Shown: piece by piece, positions 16,897-28,085 of the stretch
How positions within the stretch are numbered: position 1 is the first letter of the stretch
How the letters are laid out: every line of letters begins with the position of its first letter
Source of the DNA: Verrucomicrobia bacterium IMCC26134
GTDB taxonomy: Bacteria > Verrucomicrobiota > Verrucomicrobiia > Opitutales > Opitutaceae
Direction of reading: 5' to 3'
DNA: 64,000 bases
Assembly: GCA_000972765.1 (NCBI GenBank)
Contig: CP011265.1
Coordinates: 1,302,001-1,366,000 of the forward strand
Notes under the pieces: generated by a model
Seen by the model: the letters and a program-made list of their open reading frames with translations, nothing else
Database searches by the model: none
Told to the model about the DNA's origin: nothing
Made by a program: the position numbers and the translations under genes

Positions 16897-17588
16897 GCGG
16901 TCGGCCTCGCGGGCGGAGCCTGATGAACCTGCGGCGTCCAGGTCACATAGCTGGGTTGCTCATGCACGAAGGCATCGGGATCGGGTGCGGGGGTGAAGAG
17001 GTCGGCGTCGGGCGAGGCGGCGAGGAGGTCGGCCGGCTTGTAGGCAACGTCGGCCGGAGGGTTCTGCTCGGGCGGCAGGGACCAGCGCCGAAACGTGGCG
17101 GGGGTGACGAGCGGGCCGGCGTTGGCGAGTGCGGTGGAAGGCAGCCTCTCGATGGTTTGCGTATCGCGGCGGACCACGTGCCAGCTTTCCCGCCGGGCAT
17201 CGGCGATCACGCTGGCGCCGGCGGCGGCGGCAGAGGTGGCGAGCAAGGGCAGGCTCAGGTAGCTGTAAACCGCCAGACCGGGGCGGGTGACCCTCCAGAT
17301 GCGGACGGATGCGGCGGCGAGTCTTATGCCCAGCACGGATCCCGGGCCGGCGCAGAAAGCGACCGCGTCCAGTTGACCTATCTCCAGGCGTGCGGCGGCC
17401 AGAACCTGCGCCACGACTTGAGGCAGGGCGTGGGCGGCCTCGCCCTCCACCGCGGCGTGAAAGGCGGCGGGCAGGTGCGCGGCACAAGGGGAGGTGTTTT
17501 GCCACAGGGCCGCCTCTGAGAAGGTCGCGCACGTATCCACGACCAATATAGCGGGGTGGGTGGCGAGGAGTTGGCGGAGGCTGGGCAT
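16893..17588 (-). CDS. tsaB: tRNA threonylcarbamoyladenosine biosynthesis protein TsaB
   Basis: 231 residues from ATG 17588. The frame is open upstream to 17948, but that part is antisense to the trigger factor gene and has no family character. TsaB features are PAILVVDTCATFSEAALW at the N-terminus, LEIGQLDAVAFCAGPGSVLGIRLAAASVR (the GPGSFTGLR equivalent) and SVIADARRESWHVV. With TsaD it makes the t6A37 modification of tRNAs. The core GPGSVLGIR deviates from the usual SFTG by V and L. Followed by alr with a 4-base overlap. Confidence 0.88.
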   Translation of the reverse strand: MPSLRQLLATHPAILVVDTCATFSEAALWQNTSPCAAHLPAAFHAAVEGEAAHALPQVVAQVLAAARLEIGQLDAVAFCAGPGSVLGIRLAAASVRIWRVTRPGLAVYSYLSLPLLATSAAAAGASVIADARRESWHVVRRDTQTIERLPSTALANAGPLVTPATFRRWSLPPEQNPPADVAYKPADLLAASPDADLFTPAPDPDAFVHEQPSYVTWTPQVHQAPPARPTA

Positions 17589-17730
17589 GGAGGGAGCCAC
17601 GCAGCAAGCAAGGAGGACGCCGACCGGGCAAGAGCGCATAATTTCCCGATGAATCGGGCATTGACCGCACTTTGGGCCGGGCCGTAGTTTGACCAATTCT
17701 GTCAACAAAACCCTCCTTATTTTTACGACC

Positions 17731-19056
17731 GTGAACATCCAGATCCAAGACGTATCCCCCACCCGCAAGAGCCTCGTCGTCAGTTTCGACGCCAAAGAGG
17801 TAGGAATTGAATACCAAGCCGTAGTAGGCGAGGTTTCCAAGCAGGTCCGCCTGCCCGGCTTCCGTCCCGGCAAGGCCCCGGCCGCTCTGGTTCTCAAGCA
17901 ATACGCCAAGAATATCACCGAGGATTTCAAACAGAAGATCGTCGGCAAGGCCTACCGCGATGCGCTCAAGGAGACCAAGCTGAACGTCGTCCAGGTCACT
18001 GGCATCGAAGAGGGGACGATCGCTCCCGATCAGGCCGCCACCATCACCATCACGGTTGATCTCCAGCCGAGCTTCGATCTACCGGAACTCGCCGGTATCC
18101 CCGTCACCGTCGCCCCCGAAGGTGTCACCGATGCCGAGGTCGCAACCGCTGTAGATGCGCTGCGCGGCGAGCGGGCTGATTTCAAGGTGGCCGAGCGCGC
18201 CTCGCAAAAAGGCGACTACGTGAAGCTGTCCTACGAGGGCACCGTGGCCGGCCAGGCCATCCTTGAGATCGTCCCAGACAAGCAGATTTACGGCAAGGTT
18301 CCCCAGACGTGGGAAGAGGTTGAGAGCGAGAATGACGGTCTCATCCCCGGTCTCGGCAAGCAGCTCGGCGGCCTCAAGACCGGCGACAAGAAGTCGGTCG
18401 AGATTGCCTTCCCCGCAGAGTTCGCCGCTGCCCCGGCCCTCGCCGGCAAGACCGCCAGCTACGCCGTCGAGATCCTCGAGATTCGCGAGCGCGTGCTGCC
18501 GGAGTTGAATGAAGAGTTTTTCAAGTCCAACCAGGTCGATGACCTTGCCGGTCTCCAGTCCAAGGTTCGCAACAATCTCGTGGCCCGCAAGGATCACGAA
18601 AACCAGGCCGGCAAGCGCCGCCAGGTCGTGGATGCCCTGCTGGCCAAGATCGCCTTCCCTGTGCCCGAGAGCCTCGTGGAGCAGGAGACCCAGTCGGTGC
18701 TGCGTCGCTTCATGGAAGAGAACATGCGCCGTGGCGTGCCCGCCGAGCAGTTCGAGAAGGACAAGGCCCAGCTCATCGAGGGAGCCCGCAAGGCCGCCGA
18801 GGGTCGCGTCCGCACCCAGATGATTCTCGCCCGCATCGCCGAGCAGGAAAAATTGCAGGTGGACGCCAATGACATCGACGCCTTCCTCTACCGCGAGTCG
18901 ACCCAGAGCGGCGTTCGCCCCGAGAAACTCGTTAAGGACCTGACGAACGACCGCGACCGTCTCCGCGCGGTTCAGCAATCCATCGTTTTCGACAAGGCCC
19001 TTGATTTGGTGGTCTCCAAGGCTACGGTAACAGAGGCTGCACCCGCAGCTGTTTGA
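17731..19056 (+). CDS. tig: Trigger factor, ribosome-associated chaperone
   Basis: 441 residues from GTG 17731 (NIQIQDVSPTRKSLVVSF is the usual N-terminus; the frame is open to 17689). The ribosome-binding signature GFRPGKAP is at about residues 44-51. The PPIase (FKBP-like) domain spans about 145-235 with GDYVKLSYEGTV and LGGLKTGDKKSVEIAFP, and the helical arms follow. First gene of a tig-clpP-clpX group, the conserved order in many bacteria, linking folding of nascent chains to proteolysis. Divergent from tsaB with a 142-bp spacer. Confidence 0.96.
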   Translation: MNIQIQDVSPTRKSLVVSFDAKEVGIEYQAVVGEVSKQVRLPGFRPGKAPAALVLKQYAKNITEDFKQKIVGKAYRDALKETKLNVVQVTGIEEGTIAPDQAATITITVDLQPSFDLPELAGIPVTVAPEGVTDAEVATAVDALRGERADFKVAERASQKGDYVKLSYEGTVAGQAILEIVPDKQIYGKVPQTWEEVESENDGLIPGLGKQLGGLKTGDKKSVEIAFPAEFAAAPALAGKTASYAVEILEIRERVLPELNEEFFKSNQVDDLAGLQSKVRNNLVARKDHENQAGKRRQVVDALLAKIAFPVPESLVEQETQSVLRRFMEENMRRGVPAEQFEKDKAQLIEGARKAAEGRVRTQMILARIAEQEKLQVDANDIDAFLYRESTQSGVRPEKLVKDLTNDRDRLRAVQQSIVFDKALDLVVSKATVTEAAPAAV

Positions 19057-19083
19057 TCACCGTCCGCCAACACCCACCAAACC

Positions 19084-19698
19084 TTGAGCTACTACGTTCC
19101 CATTGTCCTGGAAAACACCGGCCGCGGCGAGCGGTCGATGGATATCTATTCGCGACTCCTTAAGGATCGCATTATCTTCCTTGGCACCCCGATCGACGAT
19201 CAGGTTGCCAACGTGATCATCGCGCAGTTCCTGTTTCTGCAGATGGAGGATCCGAAGAAAGACATCCATCTCTACATCAACTCGCCGGGCGGCGTGGTGA
19301 CCGGCGGCATGGCGATCTATGATACCATCCGTTTCCTTCAGTGTGACGTGGTGACCTATTGTATCGGCCAGGCCGCCAGCATGGCCACGGTGCTGCTCAC
19401 CGCCGGCACCAAGGGAAAACGCTTCGCCCTGCCTCACAGCCGGGTGATGATTCACCAGCCCAGTGGCGGCGCCGGTGGGCAAGCCTCCGACATTGCTATC
19501 GCCGCCCGCGAGATCATCCGCTGGCGCCAGACCCTCAACCAGGTCATCGCCGAGCATACCGGCAAGACCGTCGAGCAGATCGCCAAGGATTCTGATCGCG
19601 ATTATTTCCTCAGCGCCCAGGAGGCGAAGGACTACGGTTTGGTCGATCACGTGGTTTCGAGCACGACTGCCGCCCAGTCCTTGTCGGGCGCAGCCTGA
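19084..19698 (+). CDS. clpP: ATP-dependent Clp protease proteolytic subunit
   Basis: 204 residues from a TTG start at 19084; [20 protein letters not shown] is the standard ClpP N-terminus. Catalytic triad: S99 ([11 protein letters not shown]), H124 ([11 protein letters not shown]) and the Asp in [11 protein letters not shown]. The serine peptidase forms a two-ring tetradecamer capped by ClpX. It lies 27 bp after tig. A strong terminator at 19722 separates it from clpX, so clpX likely has its own promoter or depends on readthrough. Confidence 0.97.
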   Translation: MSYYVPIVLENTGRGERSMDIYSRLLKDRIIFLGTPIDDQVANVIIAQFLFLQMEDPKKDIHLYINSPGGVVTGGMAIYDTIRFLQCDVVTYCIGQAASMATVLLTAGTKGKRFALPHSRVMIHQPSGGAGGQASDIAIAAREIIRWRQTLNQVIAEHTGKTVEQIAKDSDRDYFLSAQEAKDYGLVDHVVSSTTAAQSLSGAA

Positions 19699-19721
19699 GC
19701 CTCGGACCGTTTTATATTTCA

Positions 19722-19749
19722 AAGCCCCGGCTCGTCCGGGGCTTTTTTT
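19722..19749 (+). terminator. Intrinsic terminator after clpP
   Basis: AAGCCCCGG-CTCGT-CCGGGGCTT followed by seven T. A 9-bp GC-rich stem with a 5-base loop. Confidence 0.92.
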
Positions 19750-19833
19750 GCGCCCCGCGATAGCCCGTGAAAAAGCGCATCCTTTGCGGCTCGACTCTGG
19801 CGGGGCGACGGAGAGCATGAAGCACTCAATCGC

Positions 19834-21174
<1,341 letters not shown>

Positions 21175-21276
21175 ACCGCGGGGACCATTGCTTCTGGTCG
21201 GTTCGTCGGTAGATCCTTCTGGCGTCGGATTATTTTATCCTGAAATCCGTCCCGTGCTCCGCCGCGAAGCGAGCAC

Positions 21277-21591
21277 TCAATGCATCCCGTTCGTGGACTG
21301 GATCGTCGTGACCGGTGGATTGGAATTCAAATAGGCTTGGGGCTCGACGGCCGCCTTGGCGGCATTGTAGGTGGCACCTGTTCTCCGGGCGGCCCGCCAG
21401 GCATAGCGATGCTTGCGAATCCAGTCGAGCAAGGCCTTTTCGAATCCGATGTCCTGTCCCAGCCGTTCCGATTCGATCCACTTGTGGCGAAGGATTTCCT
21501 CCCGCTCGGCCAGGAATTCCTGGTAGAGGCTCGATTGCTTCACAAATTCACGTGAGCCCTTGGGATCTAGCGGAGGCCTTGAGGATGACAT
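21277..21591 (-). CDS. Small conserved-looking helical protein, unknown function
   Basis: 104 residues from ATG 21591, convergent with clpX. The central part, SLYQEFLAEREEILRHKWIESERLGQDIGFEKALLDWIRKHRYAWRAARR, has the look of a short helical domain found in many bacteria (pattern EILRxKWIESExxGxDIGFExALxDWxxxHR), which I know only as a domain of unknown function. The ends are low-complexity and less constrained. No signal peptide. No partner gene is evident. Confidence 0.6.
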   Translation of the reverse strand: MSSSRPPLDPKGSREFVKQSSLYQEFLAEREEILRHKWIESERLGQDIGFEKALLDWIRKHRYAWRAARRTGATYNAAKAAVEPQAYLNSNPPVTTIQSTNGMH

Positions 21592-21932
21592 AGCGGATTG
21601 GAACGCCGGAATGGTCAAATTAGTGTAAAAGTTATTGAAGCTGAATTACGACTTTCCGGGGCCTGTTTGGAGCCTGAATACCGTCCATGCGAGGCAGCGC
21701 CCCTTGCAAACCAGCGTGATCTTCGACGAACAATTTCGTGACAGCATTGAGCCGAAGGTAGATTGGAATAATCCCCTGTCAATGCCTCGGGACCTGTCGC
21801 GAAGAAAAACGCCATCTTGTTTTCCTCTACAAAACGGGTTGCGGGCTCGGGTGCGGTGACTCAATTTCGTTCACTCTTGCGTCAACGCGCATGATTTAAG
21901 CACTTCCAACGTTCGAATCCCTAACATCCACC
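21592..21932. other. Spacer before peroxiredoxin gene, nothing recognised
   Basis: 341 bp without a convincing gene; short frames on both strands have no protein-like character. The last bases before the peroxiredoxin start read CCCTAACATCCACC, a motif also found before glnA. A promoter for that gene must lie here but I cannot place it. Confidence 0.4.
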
Positions 21933-22406
21933 ATGGCACTCGCAATCGGCTCCAAAGCCCCCGACTTCACCCTCAAATCCAAAAACGCCGCCGGGCTCAG
22001 TGATATCACGCTCTCGGCTAATTTTGGCCAGAAGCAGACCGTCCTGTTGTTCTTCCCTCTCGCGTTCACCGGCGTCTGCACCGCCGAGATGTGCGATATC
22101 ACCGCCGGTCTGTCGGCTTACAGCGCGCTTGGCGCCGATGTGATCGCCATCAGCGTCGACAGTCCCTTCGCGCAAGAGGCTTGGGCCACCAAGGAGAAAA
22201 TCGGTATCACCCTCGTGTCCGATTTAAACAAAGTCGTCACCAAGGCTTACGATGTGTTGTTCCCCGGGCTCGCCGGCATCGGCGACACCTCGGCCCGCGC
22301 CGCGTTTGTCATCGGCCAGGATGGAGTGATCAAATACGCCGAGTGCACCCCGACGCCCAAAGACTTGCCTAACTTCGAGGCCGTTAAAGCCGCCCTCGCC
22401 AAGTAA
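21933..22406 (+). CDS. Peroxiredoxin, AhpE-like/bacterioferritin comigratory type
   Basis: 157 residues, thioredoxin fold. Peroxidatic Cys49 sits in [14 protein letters not shown], i.e. the Prx motif Px3TxxC (here PLAFTGVC); Cys54 could be the resolving residue. Arg in the [13 protein letters not shown] strand is the conserved third catalytic residue. It reduces H2O2 and organic peroxides in the cytoplasm. Single gene with its own terminator. The start context is CCACCATGG with no Shine-Dalgarno. Confidence 0.93.
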   Translation: MALAIGSKAPDFTLKSKNAAGLSDITLSANFGQKQTVLLFFPLAFTGVCTAEMCDITAGLSAYSALGADVIAISVDSPFAQEAWATKEKIGITLVSDLNKVVTKAYDVLFPGLAGIGDTSARAAFVIGQDGVIKYAECTPTPKDLPNFEAVKAALAK

Positions 22407-22425
22407 TCGGCTGAGTTTTCTGTGC

Positions 22426-22452
22426 CGCCCGGCCTCAACGGCCGGGCGTTTT
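22426..22452 (+). terminator. Intrinsic terminator after peroxiredoxin gene
   Basis: CGCCCGGCC-TCAAC-GGCCGGGCG, perfect 9-bp stem, followed by TTTT. Confidence 0.88.
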
Positions 22453-22524
22453 AACGTCCCCCCCATCCGACTTTCCCCGCCCGTTTTCTCTTCGCCCTTT
22501 TCGCCGATCCAAGCCTCTTTTTCG

Positions 22525-25212
22525 ATGAGCCAGCCCAATCCCTTCAACACGTTCCAAACGTTCTCCTCCAACGGCAAGCAGCACGCTTTTTATTCGCTGC
22601 CCGCCCTCGAAAAAGCCGGCTTCGCGGTGGGCAAGCTGCCCGTTTCCATCCGTCTCGTGCTGGAGTCCCTCCTGCGCAACTGCGACGGCAAGCGTGTCGC
22701 CGAGCCCGCCATCCGCGATCTCGCCGGCTGGCAGCCCAAGGCTCCGCGCACCGAGGAGATCCCCTTCGTCGTCGCCCGCATCGTGCTCCAGGATTTCACC
22801 GGCGTGCCTCTGCTCGTCGATCTCGCCGCCATGCGCAGCGCCGTCACCAAGCTCGGCAAGAACCCCAAGATCATCGAGCCGCTCGTGCCGGTGGATCTCG
22901 TGGTGGACCACTCCGTGCAGGTCGACTTCGCCGGCTCCGCCGACTCCCTGGCGAAAAACCTCGATCTCGAATTCTCCCGCAATCGCGAGCGTTACCAGTT
23001 TCTCAAGTGGGGCATGCAGGCCTTCGACACCTTTAAGGTCGTGCCCCCCGGCATCGGCATCGTCCACCAGGTCAACCTCGAGTATCTCGCCAAGGGCGTG
23101 CTCAAGGATGCGCAGGGCGTTTATTATCCCGATACGCTGGTCGGCACCGATTCGCACACCACGATGATCAACGGCATCGGCATCGTGGGCTGGGGCGTCG
23201 GCGGCATCGAGGCTGAGGCCGGCATGCTCGGGCAGCCCGTGTATTTCCTCACCCCTGACGTCGTCGGCGTGCACCTCACCGGCGCGCTCCGCGAGGGTGT
23301 CACCGCCACCGATCTTGCGCTGACCCTCACCCAGATCCTTCGCAAGGCGAAGGTCGTGGGCAAGTTCGTCGAGTTTTACGGCCCCGGCGCCTCCGCGCTC
23401 CCTGTGGTGGACCGCGCCACCATCGCCAACATGGCCCCCGAATACGGCGCGACCATGGGCTTCTTCCCGATCGACGCCGAGTCGTCCGCCTACCTGCGCG
23501 CCACCGGCCGCCAGGAGGCCGACGTCGCCCTCTACGAGGACTATTACAAGGCTCAAAACCTCTGGGGCATCCCGGAGAAGGGTGCGATCAACTACTCGAC
23601 CGATCTCGATTTCGATCTCTCCACCGTGGTCCCGTCCGTCGCCGGCCCGAAGCGTCCGCAGGACCGCATCGAGCTCGACGCGCTCAAAAACGAGTTCACC
23701 TCCGCTTTCTCAAAGCCGGTCAACGAAAACGGCTTTGGCAAAAAGGCCGATGAGTTCGCCACCGTCACCGCCGAGGTTCACGGCCACAAGCTCGGCCACG
23801 GCAGCGTGCTCATCGCCGCCATCACGAGCTGCACCAATACCTCTAATCCGAGCGTCATGCTCGCCGCCGGCCTGCTCGCCAAGAAGGCCGTCGCCAAGGG
23901 GCTCAAGGTCAATCCGCTGGTCAAATCCTCCCTCGCGCCCGGCTCCCGCGTCGTCACCGATTACCTGGAGAAGACCGGCCTCGCGCCCTACCTCGATCAA
24001 CTCGGTTTCCAGACCGTCGGCTACGGCTGCACCACCTGCATCGGAAACTCCGGCCCGCTCGATCCCGCCATCGAGGCCGCCGTGGTCACCAACGATCTCG
24101 TCGCCGCCTCCGTCCTCTCTGGCAACCGCAACTTCGAGGCCCGCGTCCACCAGAATATCAAGAGCAATTTCCTGATGTCGCCCCCTCTGGTTGTCGCTTT
24201 CGCCCTTGCCGGTCGCGTCGATATCAACCTCGCCGCCGAGCCCATCGGCAACGGCTCCGACGGTCATCCCGTTTACCTGAAGGATATCTGGCCGACCATC
24301 CAGGAGGTTCGCGACCAGCTCCAGGCCGCGCTCAAGCCCGAGGTTTTCCGCCGCCTCTACACCGACTTCGCCGCGCAGAATCCGAAGTGGAACGAGATCC
24401 CCTCCACCGCGGGCAACGTTTACTCCTTCGACGCTTCTTCCACCTATATCCAGGAGCCGCCGTTCTTCACCCACTTCTCTCTCACGCCCGGTTCCATCAA
24501 GCCCATCACCGGCGCTAAGGCCCTCGGCATCTTCGGCGACTCGGTCACCACCGACCATATCTCGCCCGCCGGCGCCATCAAGAAGAGCTCACCCGCCGGC
24601 AAGTATCTCCTCGATAACGGCGTCAGCTTCGAGGACTTCAATTCCTACGGCAGTCGTCGGGGCAACGACCGTGTCATGACCCGCGGCACCTTCGCCAATG
24701 TCCGCATCAAGAATTTGATGCTGGGCGGCGAAGAGGGCGGCAACACCCTTGGCGCCGATGGCGTGAAGACCTCCATCTACGACGCCTCCATGGCCTACCA
24801 GAAGGCCGGCGTGCCCCTGATCATCCTGGCTGGTCAGGAATACGGCACCGGTTCCTCCCGCGACTGGGCGGCGAAGGGCACCAACCTGCTCGGCGTGAAG
24901 GTCGTCGTCGCGCAGTCCTTCGAGCGCATCCACCGCTCCAACCTCGTCGGCATGGGCGTGCTCCCGCTCCAGTTCAAAGAGGGCGTCACCGCCCAGACTT
25001 TGAAACTCGAGGGCACCGAGACCTACGACGTCGTCGGCCTCGACGCCTCCATCAAGCCGCAGCAGGACCTTGTGCTGAAGATCACGCGCAAGGACGGCGC
25101 GGTGGAGAATGTGTCCGTGCGCTGCCGCATTGATACCCCCATCGAAATTGATTACTATCAACACGGGGGCATTCTTCCTTACGTGCTGCGCCAGATCGTC
25201 GCTCAAAACTGA
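22525..25212 (+). CDS. acnA: Aconitate hydratase A
   Basis: 895 residues, the length of AcnA/IRP-type aconitases. [4Fe-4S] ligands are the Cys in [14 protein letters not shown] and the two in [12 protein letters not shown]. Other family motifs are [48 protein letters not shown] and [16 protein letters not shown] (swivelling domain). It isomerises citrate to isocitrate in the TCA cycle. Stand-alone gene between two terminators; no other TCA gene is next to it. Confidence 0.98.
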   Translation: MSQPNPFNTFQTFSSNGKQHAFYSLPALEKAGFAVGKLPVSIRLVLESLLRNCDGKRVAEPAIRDLAGWQPKAPRTEEIPFVVARIVLQDFTGVPLLVDLAAMRSAVTKLGKNPKIIEPLVPVDLVVDHSVQVDFAGSADSLAKNLDLEFSRNRERYQFLKWGMQAFDTFKVVPPGIGIVHQVNLEYLAKGVLKDAQGVYYPDTLVGTDSHTTMINGIGIVGWGVGGIEAEAGMLGQPVYFLTPDVVGVHLTGALREGVTATDLALTLTQILRKAKVVGKFVEFYGPGASALPVVDRATIANMAPEYGATMGFFPIDAESSAYLRATGRQEADVALYEDYYKAQNLWGIPEKGAINYSTDLDFDLSTVVPSVAGPKRPQDRIELDALKNEFTSAFSKPVNENGFGKKADEFATVTAEVHGHKLGHGSVLIAAITSCTNTSNPSVMLAAGLLAKKAVAKGLKVNPLVKSSLAPGSRVVTDYLEKTGLAPYLDQLGFQTVGYGCTTCIGNSGPLDPAIEAAVVTNDLVAASVLSGNRNFEARVHQNIKSNFLMSPPLVVAFALAGRVDINLAAEPIGNGSDGHPVYLKDIWPTIQEVRDQLQAALKPEVFRRLYTDFAAQNPKWNEIPSTAGNVYSFDASSTYIQEPPFFTHFSLTPGSIKPITGAKALGIFGDSVTTDHISPAGAIKKSSPAGKYLLDNGVSFEDFNSYGSRRGNDRVMTRGTFANVRIKNLMLGGEEGGNTLGADGVKTSIYDASMAYQKAGVPLIILAGQEYGTGSSRDWAAKGTNLLGVKVVVAQSFERIHRSNLVGMGVLPLQFKEGVTAQTLKLEGTETYDVVGLDASIKPQQDLVLKITRKDGAVENVSVRCRIDTPIEIDYYQHGGILPYVLRQIVAQN

Positions 25213-25311
25213 TTTCGTTCATCGTTTTTGGCATTCTATTCCCGGACATTGCTTGCGTTGGCAGCTCTGTCCGGGTTTCTTGTTTCGACGTATCAACTTG
25301 GTTTTTCTTCC

Positions 25312-25830
25312 ATGCCTGAAGTCGCTAATCCCACTTTCCTCGTAAACGCTGACTCTGACCCGGTGGTCATACGCATCGAGGGGCGAGCCTCGTTTCAGAA
25401 CAGCTCCAGCCTCAAGGAGTTTTTTGCCGACATGATCGGGAAAGGTAAAATCCGGTTCGTGATCGATTTTATCAACTGCACCACGATGGACAGCACCTTT
25501 CTGGGGGTGCTCGCAGGGGCCGCGCTCGAGCTGCGCAAGCTCCAGCCCGCCGGAAGCATGGTTTTCAGCCGTGTCGGACCGCGTAATCAGGAGTTGGTGC
25601 GAAACCTCGGTCTGCACCGGCTGGTGTTGCTCGACTTGGGCGATGCCGACACCGCGGTCAAGCTGGCGCAGCCAGTCAAAGCCCTCGCCCCGGGAGAGAA
25701 GCTCGACGAGCTCGCCAATGCGCGGCACGTGCTCGCCGCCCACGAGAACCTCATCACCGCCGACGCGCAGAATCTCGTCAAGTTTCAGGACGTGCTGAAC
25801 TATCTCAAAGACCGGATTCAGCAGGGCTGA
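25312..25830 (+). CDS. STAS-domain protein, anti-sigma factor antagonist type
   Basis: 172 residues from ATG 25312; the frame is open from a TTG at 25228 but the STAS domain begins after the ATG (VVIRIEGRASFQNSSSLKEFF). The serine in CTTMDSTFLGVLAGAAL occupies the place of the phosphorylated serine of SpoIIAA. Residues beyond about 120 form an extra helical tail (PGEKLDELANARHVLAAHENL). The likely role is a phospho-switch in a partner-switching cascade. No anti-sigma kinase lies adjacent; the PP2C phosphatase at 30390 is 4.5 kb away and only a speculative partner. Confidence 0.85.
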   Translation: MPEVANPTFLVNADSDPVVIRIEGRASFQNSSSLKEFFADMIGKGKIRFVIDFINCTTMDSTFLGVLAGAALELRKLQPAGSMVFSRVGPRNQELVRNLGLHRLVLLDLGDADTAVKLAQPVKALAPGEKLDELANARHVLAAHENLITADAQNLVKFQDVLNYLKDRIQQG

Positions 25831-25859
25831 ACGGGCCTCCTCTGACTTCTTAGCGCACG

Positions 25860-25889
25860 CTGCCTCAGGGGGGCTCGGGGCAGTTTTTT
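25860..25889 (+). terminator. Probable terminator after the STAS gene
   Basis: CTGCC at 25860 pairs with GGCAG at 25879-25883, with a G-rich interior and six following T. The stem is short, so confidence is moderate. Confidence 0.5.
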
Positions 25890-25974
25890 ATTTCTCCGGT
25901 GCCATCGCCAAAGTTCGCTGCGCTTGAAAACCCGTTTGCAAGCGAGCCCGGGCTGCACTGACTTGTCTTTTCCC

Positions 25975-27207
25975 ATGGTCTCCACCGCTTCCACCTCCGC
26001 CGCTGTTTCGCCTGAATCCCTGCCCGATGCCCACGGGCGTTTTGGCGCGTTTGGCGGAGCCTATGTGCCCGAGACGCTTGTGACCGCGCTCAAGGAACTC
26101 TCGGAGGTTTACGAGACCGCGCGCCACGACCCTGCTTACGTCGAGGAACTGCATCGCCACCTCAAGGAGTTCGCCGGCCGCCCCACCGAGCTTTATTTCG
26201 CCGAGCGGCTGACCGCCCACTGCGGCGGGGCTAAAATTTATTTCAAACGCGAGGACCTCCTCCATACCGGCGCCCACAAGATCAACAACGCCATCGGCCA
26301 GGTCCTGCTCGCCAGGCGCATGGGCAAGCCCCGCGTCATCGCCGAGACCGGCGCCGGCCAGCATGGCGTCGCCACCGCCGCCGTCTGCGCCAAGTTCGGC
26401 CTGCAATGCCGCGTTTACATGGGCGCGGTGGACATGGAAAGGCAGGCCCTGAACGTCTTCCGCATGCGCCTCATGGGCGCCGAGGTCGTCGGCGTCGAGG
26501 CCGGCCAGAAAACGCTCAAGGACGCCGTCAACGAGGCGATGCGCGACTGGGTCACCAACGTAAGGGACACGCACTACATCCTCGGTTCCGCCCTTGGCGC
26601 GCACCCGTATCCGATGATGGTGCGGGATTTTCACCGCGTGATCGGCAAGGAGGCCCGCTCCCAGATGCTGGAGCGCGAGGGCCGGCTGCCCGACGAGATC
26701 ATTGCCTGTGTCGGCGGCGGCTCGAACGCGATGGGCGTGTTCTTCGATTTTCTAAAGGACGAGTCCGTGCGTCTGGTCGGCGTCGAGGCCGGCGGTCACG
26801 GCATCCGCCAGGGCGAGCACGCGGCGCGTTTCGAGGGCGGCAAGCTCGGCGTGCTCCAGGGCTGCAAGACCTACATCCTGCAAAACGCCGACGGTCAGAT
26901 CGAGCTTACCCATTCCGTATCCGCCGGTCTCGACTACGCCGCCATCGGCCCCGAACACGCCTACTACCGCGACACCGGCCGCGTGCGCTACGCCTACGCC
27001 TGCGACGACGAGGTGATGGAGATTTTCCAGCTGTGTTCGCGTCTCGAGGGCATCATCCCCGCCCTGGAAAGCACGCATGCGCTGGTCGAGGGCGTGAAGC
27101 GGGCGAAGCAGATGCGAAAGGACGAGATCCTCCTCATCAACGTGAGCGGTCGCGGCGACAAAGACGTCAATCAGGTCGCGAAACTGCTCGGGGTTAAACT
27201 TTTTTAA
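25975..27207 (+). CDS. trpB: Tryptophan synthase beta chain
   Basis: 410 residues from ATG 25975 (frame open to 25924). PLP-binding lysine is in [13 protein letters not shown]. The phosphate loop is [10 protein letters not shown], and the conserved [12 protein letters not shown] and GRGDKDV are present. It condenses indole and serine to tryptophan. Typical TrpB1 length. trpA is not adjacent; yicC follows after 8 bp instead, so the trp genes are dispersed in this organism. Confidence 0.97.
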   Translation: MVSTASTSAAVSPESLPDAHGRFGAFGGAYVPETLVTALKELSEVYETARHDPAYVEELHRHLKEFAGRPTELYFAERLTAHCGGAKIYFKREDLLHTGAHKINNAIGQVLLARRMGKPRVIAETGAGQHGVATAAVCAKFGLQCRVYMGAVDMERQALNVFRMRLMGAEVVGVEAGQKTLKDAVNEAMRDWVTNVRDTHYILGSALGAHPYPMMVRDFHRVIGKEARSQMLEREGRLPDEIIACVGGGSNAMGVFFDFLKDESVRLVGVEAGGHGIRQGEHAARFEGGKLGVLQGCKTYILQNADGQIELTHSVSAGLDYAAIGPEHAYYRDTGRVRYAYACDDEVMEIFQLCSRLEGIIPALESTHALVEGVKRAKQMRKDEILLINVSGRGDKDVNQVAKLLGVKLF

Positions 27208-27215
27208 GGCACGCC

Positions 27216-28085
27216 ATGAAAAGCATGACTGGATACGGCCTGGCGCACGGCGAGGTGGCGGGTCTGGGCTTTTCCGTGCAGGTAAACGCGGTCAATCGCA
27301 AGGGGCTCGATGTCAGGGTGGTGCTACCGACCGCCTGGCTGGAGCTCGAGCCCGTCATAATCGAGGCGGTCAAGAAAACCGTTTTACGCGGCACCCTTCA
27401 GATCCGTATCGAGCTGGCCGCATCCGGCGCGAGTGGCGGCGATTTTGACGACGCCGCCGCAGGTGTCTGGTTGGATCGGGTGGGGGCTTTTGCCGCTAAA
27501 CGAGGCGTTCCATTCGCTCCATCGCCCGAGGTTTTGGTTCAGGCCGCGTTGCAGTTCAGGTCCCGCCAGGAACCGCCGGCGCTCGAGGTCGCCAGGCCCG
27601 CCGTCGTGACGGCCACGGATCTGGCCCTGTCCGCCTTTTCCGCCATGCGCGCCAGCGAGGGCGCGGCCTTGCTGGCGGATTTTGAATCGCGACTCACCTT
27701 GATTGCCGCGCACGTGGAGGCTGTCGCCGCCCGCGCCCCGGATGTCGTCACCGCGGCCCGCGAGGCCTTGCTGAAACGTCTGCGCGACGCCGGGCTGGCT
27801 TTGGACGCTGGTGATGAACGAGTCCTCAAGGAGATCGCGCTTTTTGCCGACCGTTGCGATATCGCGGAGGAGTTGACCCGCTTCCGCAGCCACCACGCCC
27901 AGCTCAAAAAACTCCTCGCGAGCGACGGTGAAATCGGGCGCAAGGCCGAGTTCATATTGCAGGAAATGGGGCGCGAGGTGAACACCACCGGAGCCAAGGC
28001 CAACGACTACGAAATCGCGCGTCGTGTCATCGAACTGAAGAACGAGCTGGAACGCATCAAGGAGCAGCTCGCCAACGTCGAATGA
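27216..28085 (+). CDS. yicC: YicC-family endoribonuclease
   Basis: 289 residues. Signature N-terminus MKSMTGYG, then VQVNAVNRKGLDVRVVLP. Conserved C-terminal part: DERVLKEIALFADRCDIAEELTRFRSHHAQLKKLL, GRKAEFILQEMGREVNTTGAKANDYEIARRVIELKNELERIKEQLANVE. Work on E. coli YicC showed it is an RNase. In many genomes it precedes gmk/rpoZ; here it is followed by the ydbH-like gene with a 4-base ATGA overlap. Confidence 0.95.
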   Translation: MKSMTGYGLAHGEVAGLGFSVQVNAVNRKGLDVRVVLPTAWLELEPVIIEAVKKTVLRGTLQIRIELAASGASGGDFDDAAAGVWLDRVGAFAAKRGVPFAPSPEVLVQAALQFRSRQEPPALEVARPAVVTATDLALSAFSAMRASEGAALLADFESRLTLIAAHVEAVAARAPDVVTAAREALLKRLRDAGLALDAGDERVLKEIALFADRCDIAEELTRFRSHHAQLKKLLASDGEIGRKAEFILQEMGREVNTTGAKANDYEIARRVIELKNELERIKEQLANVE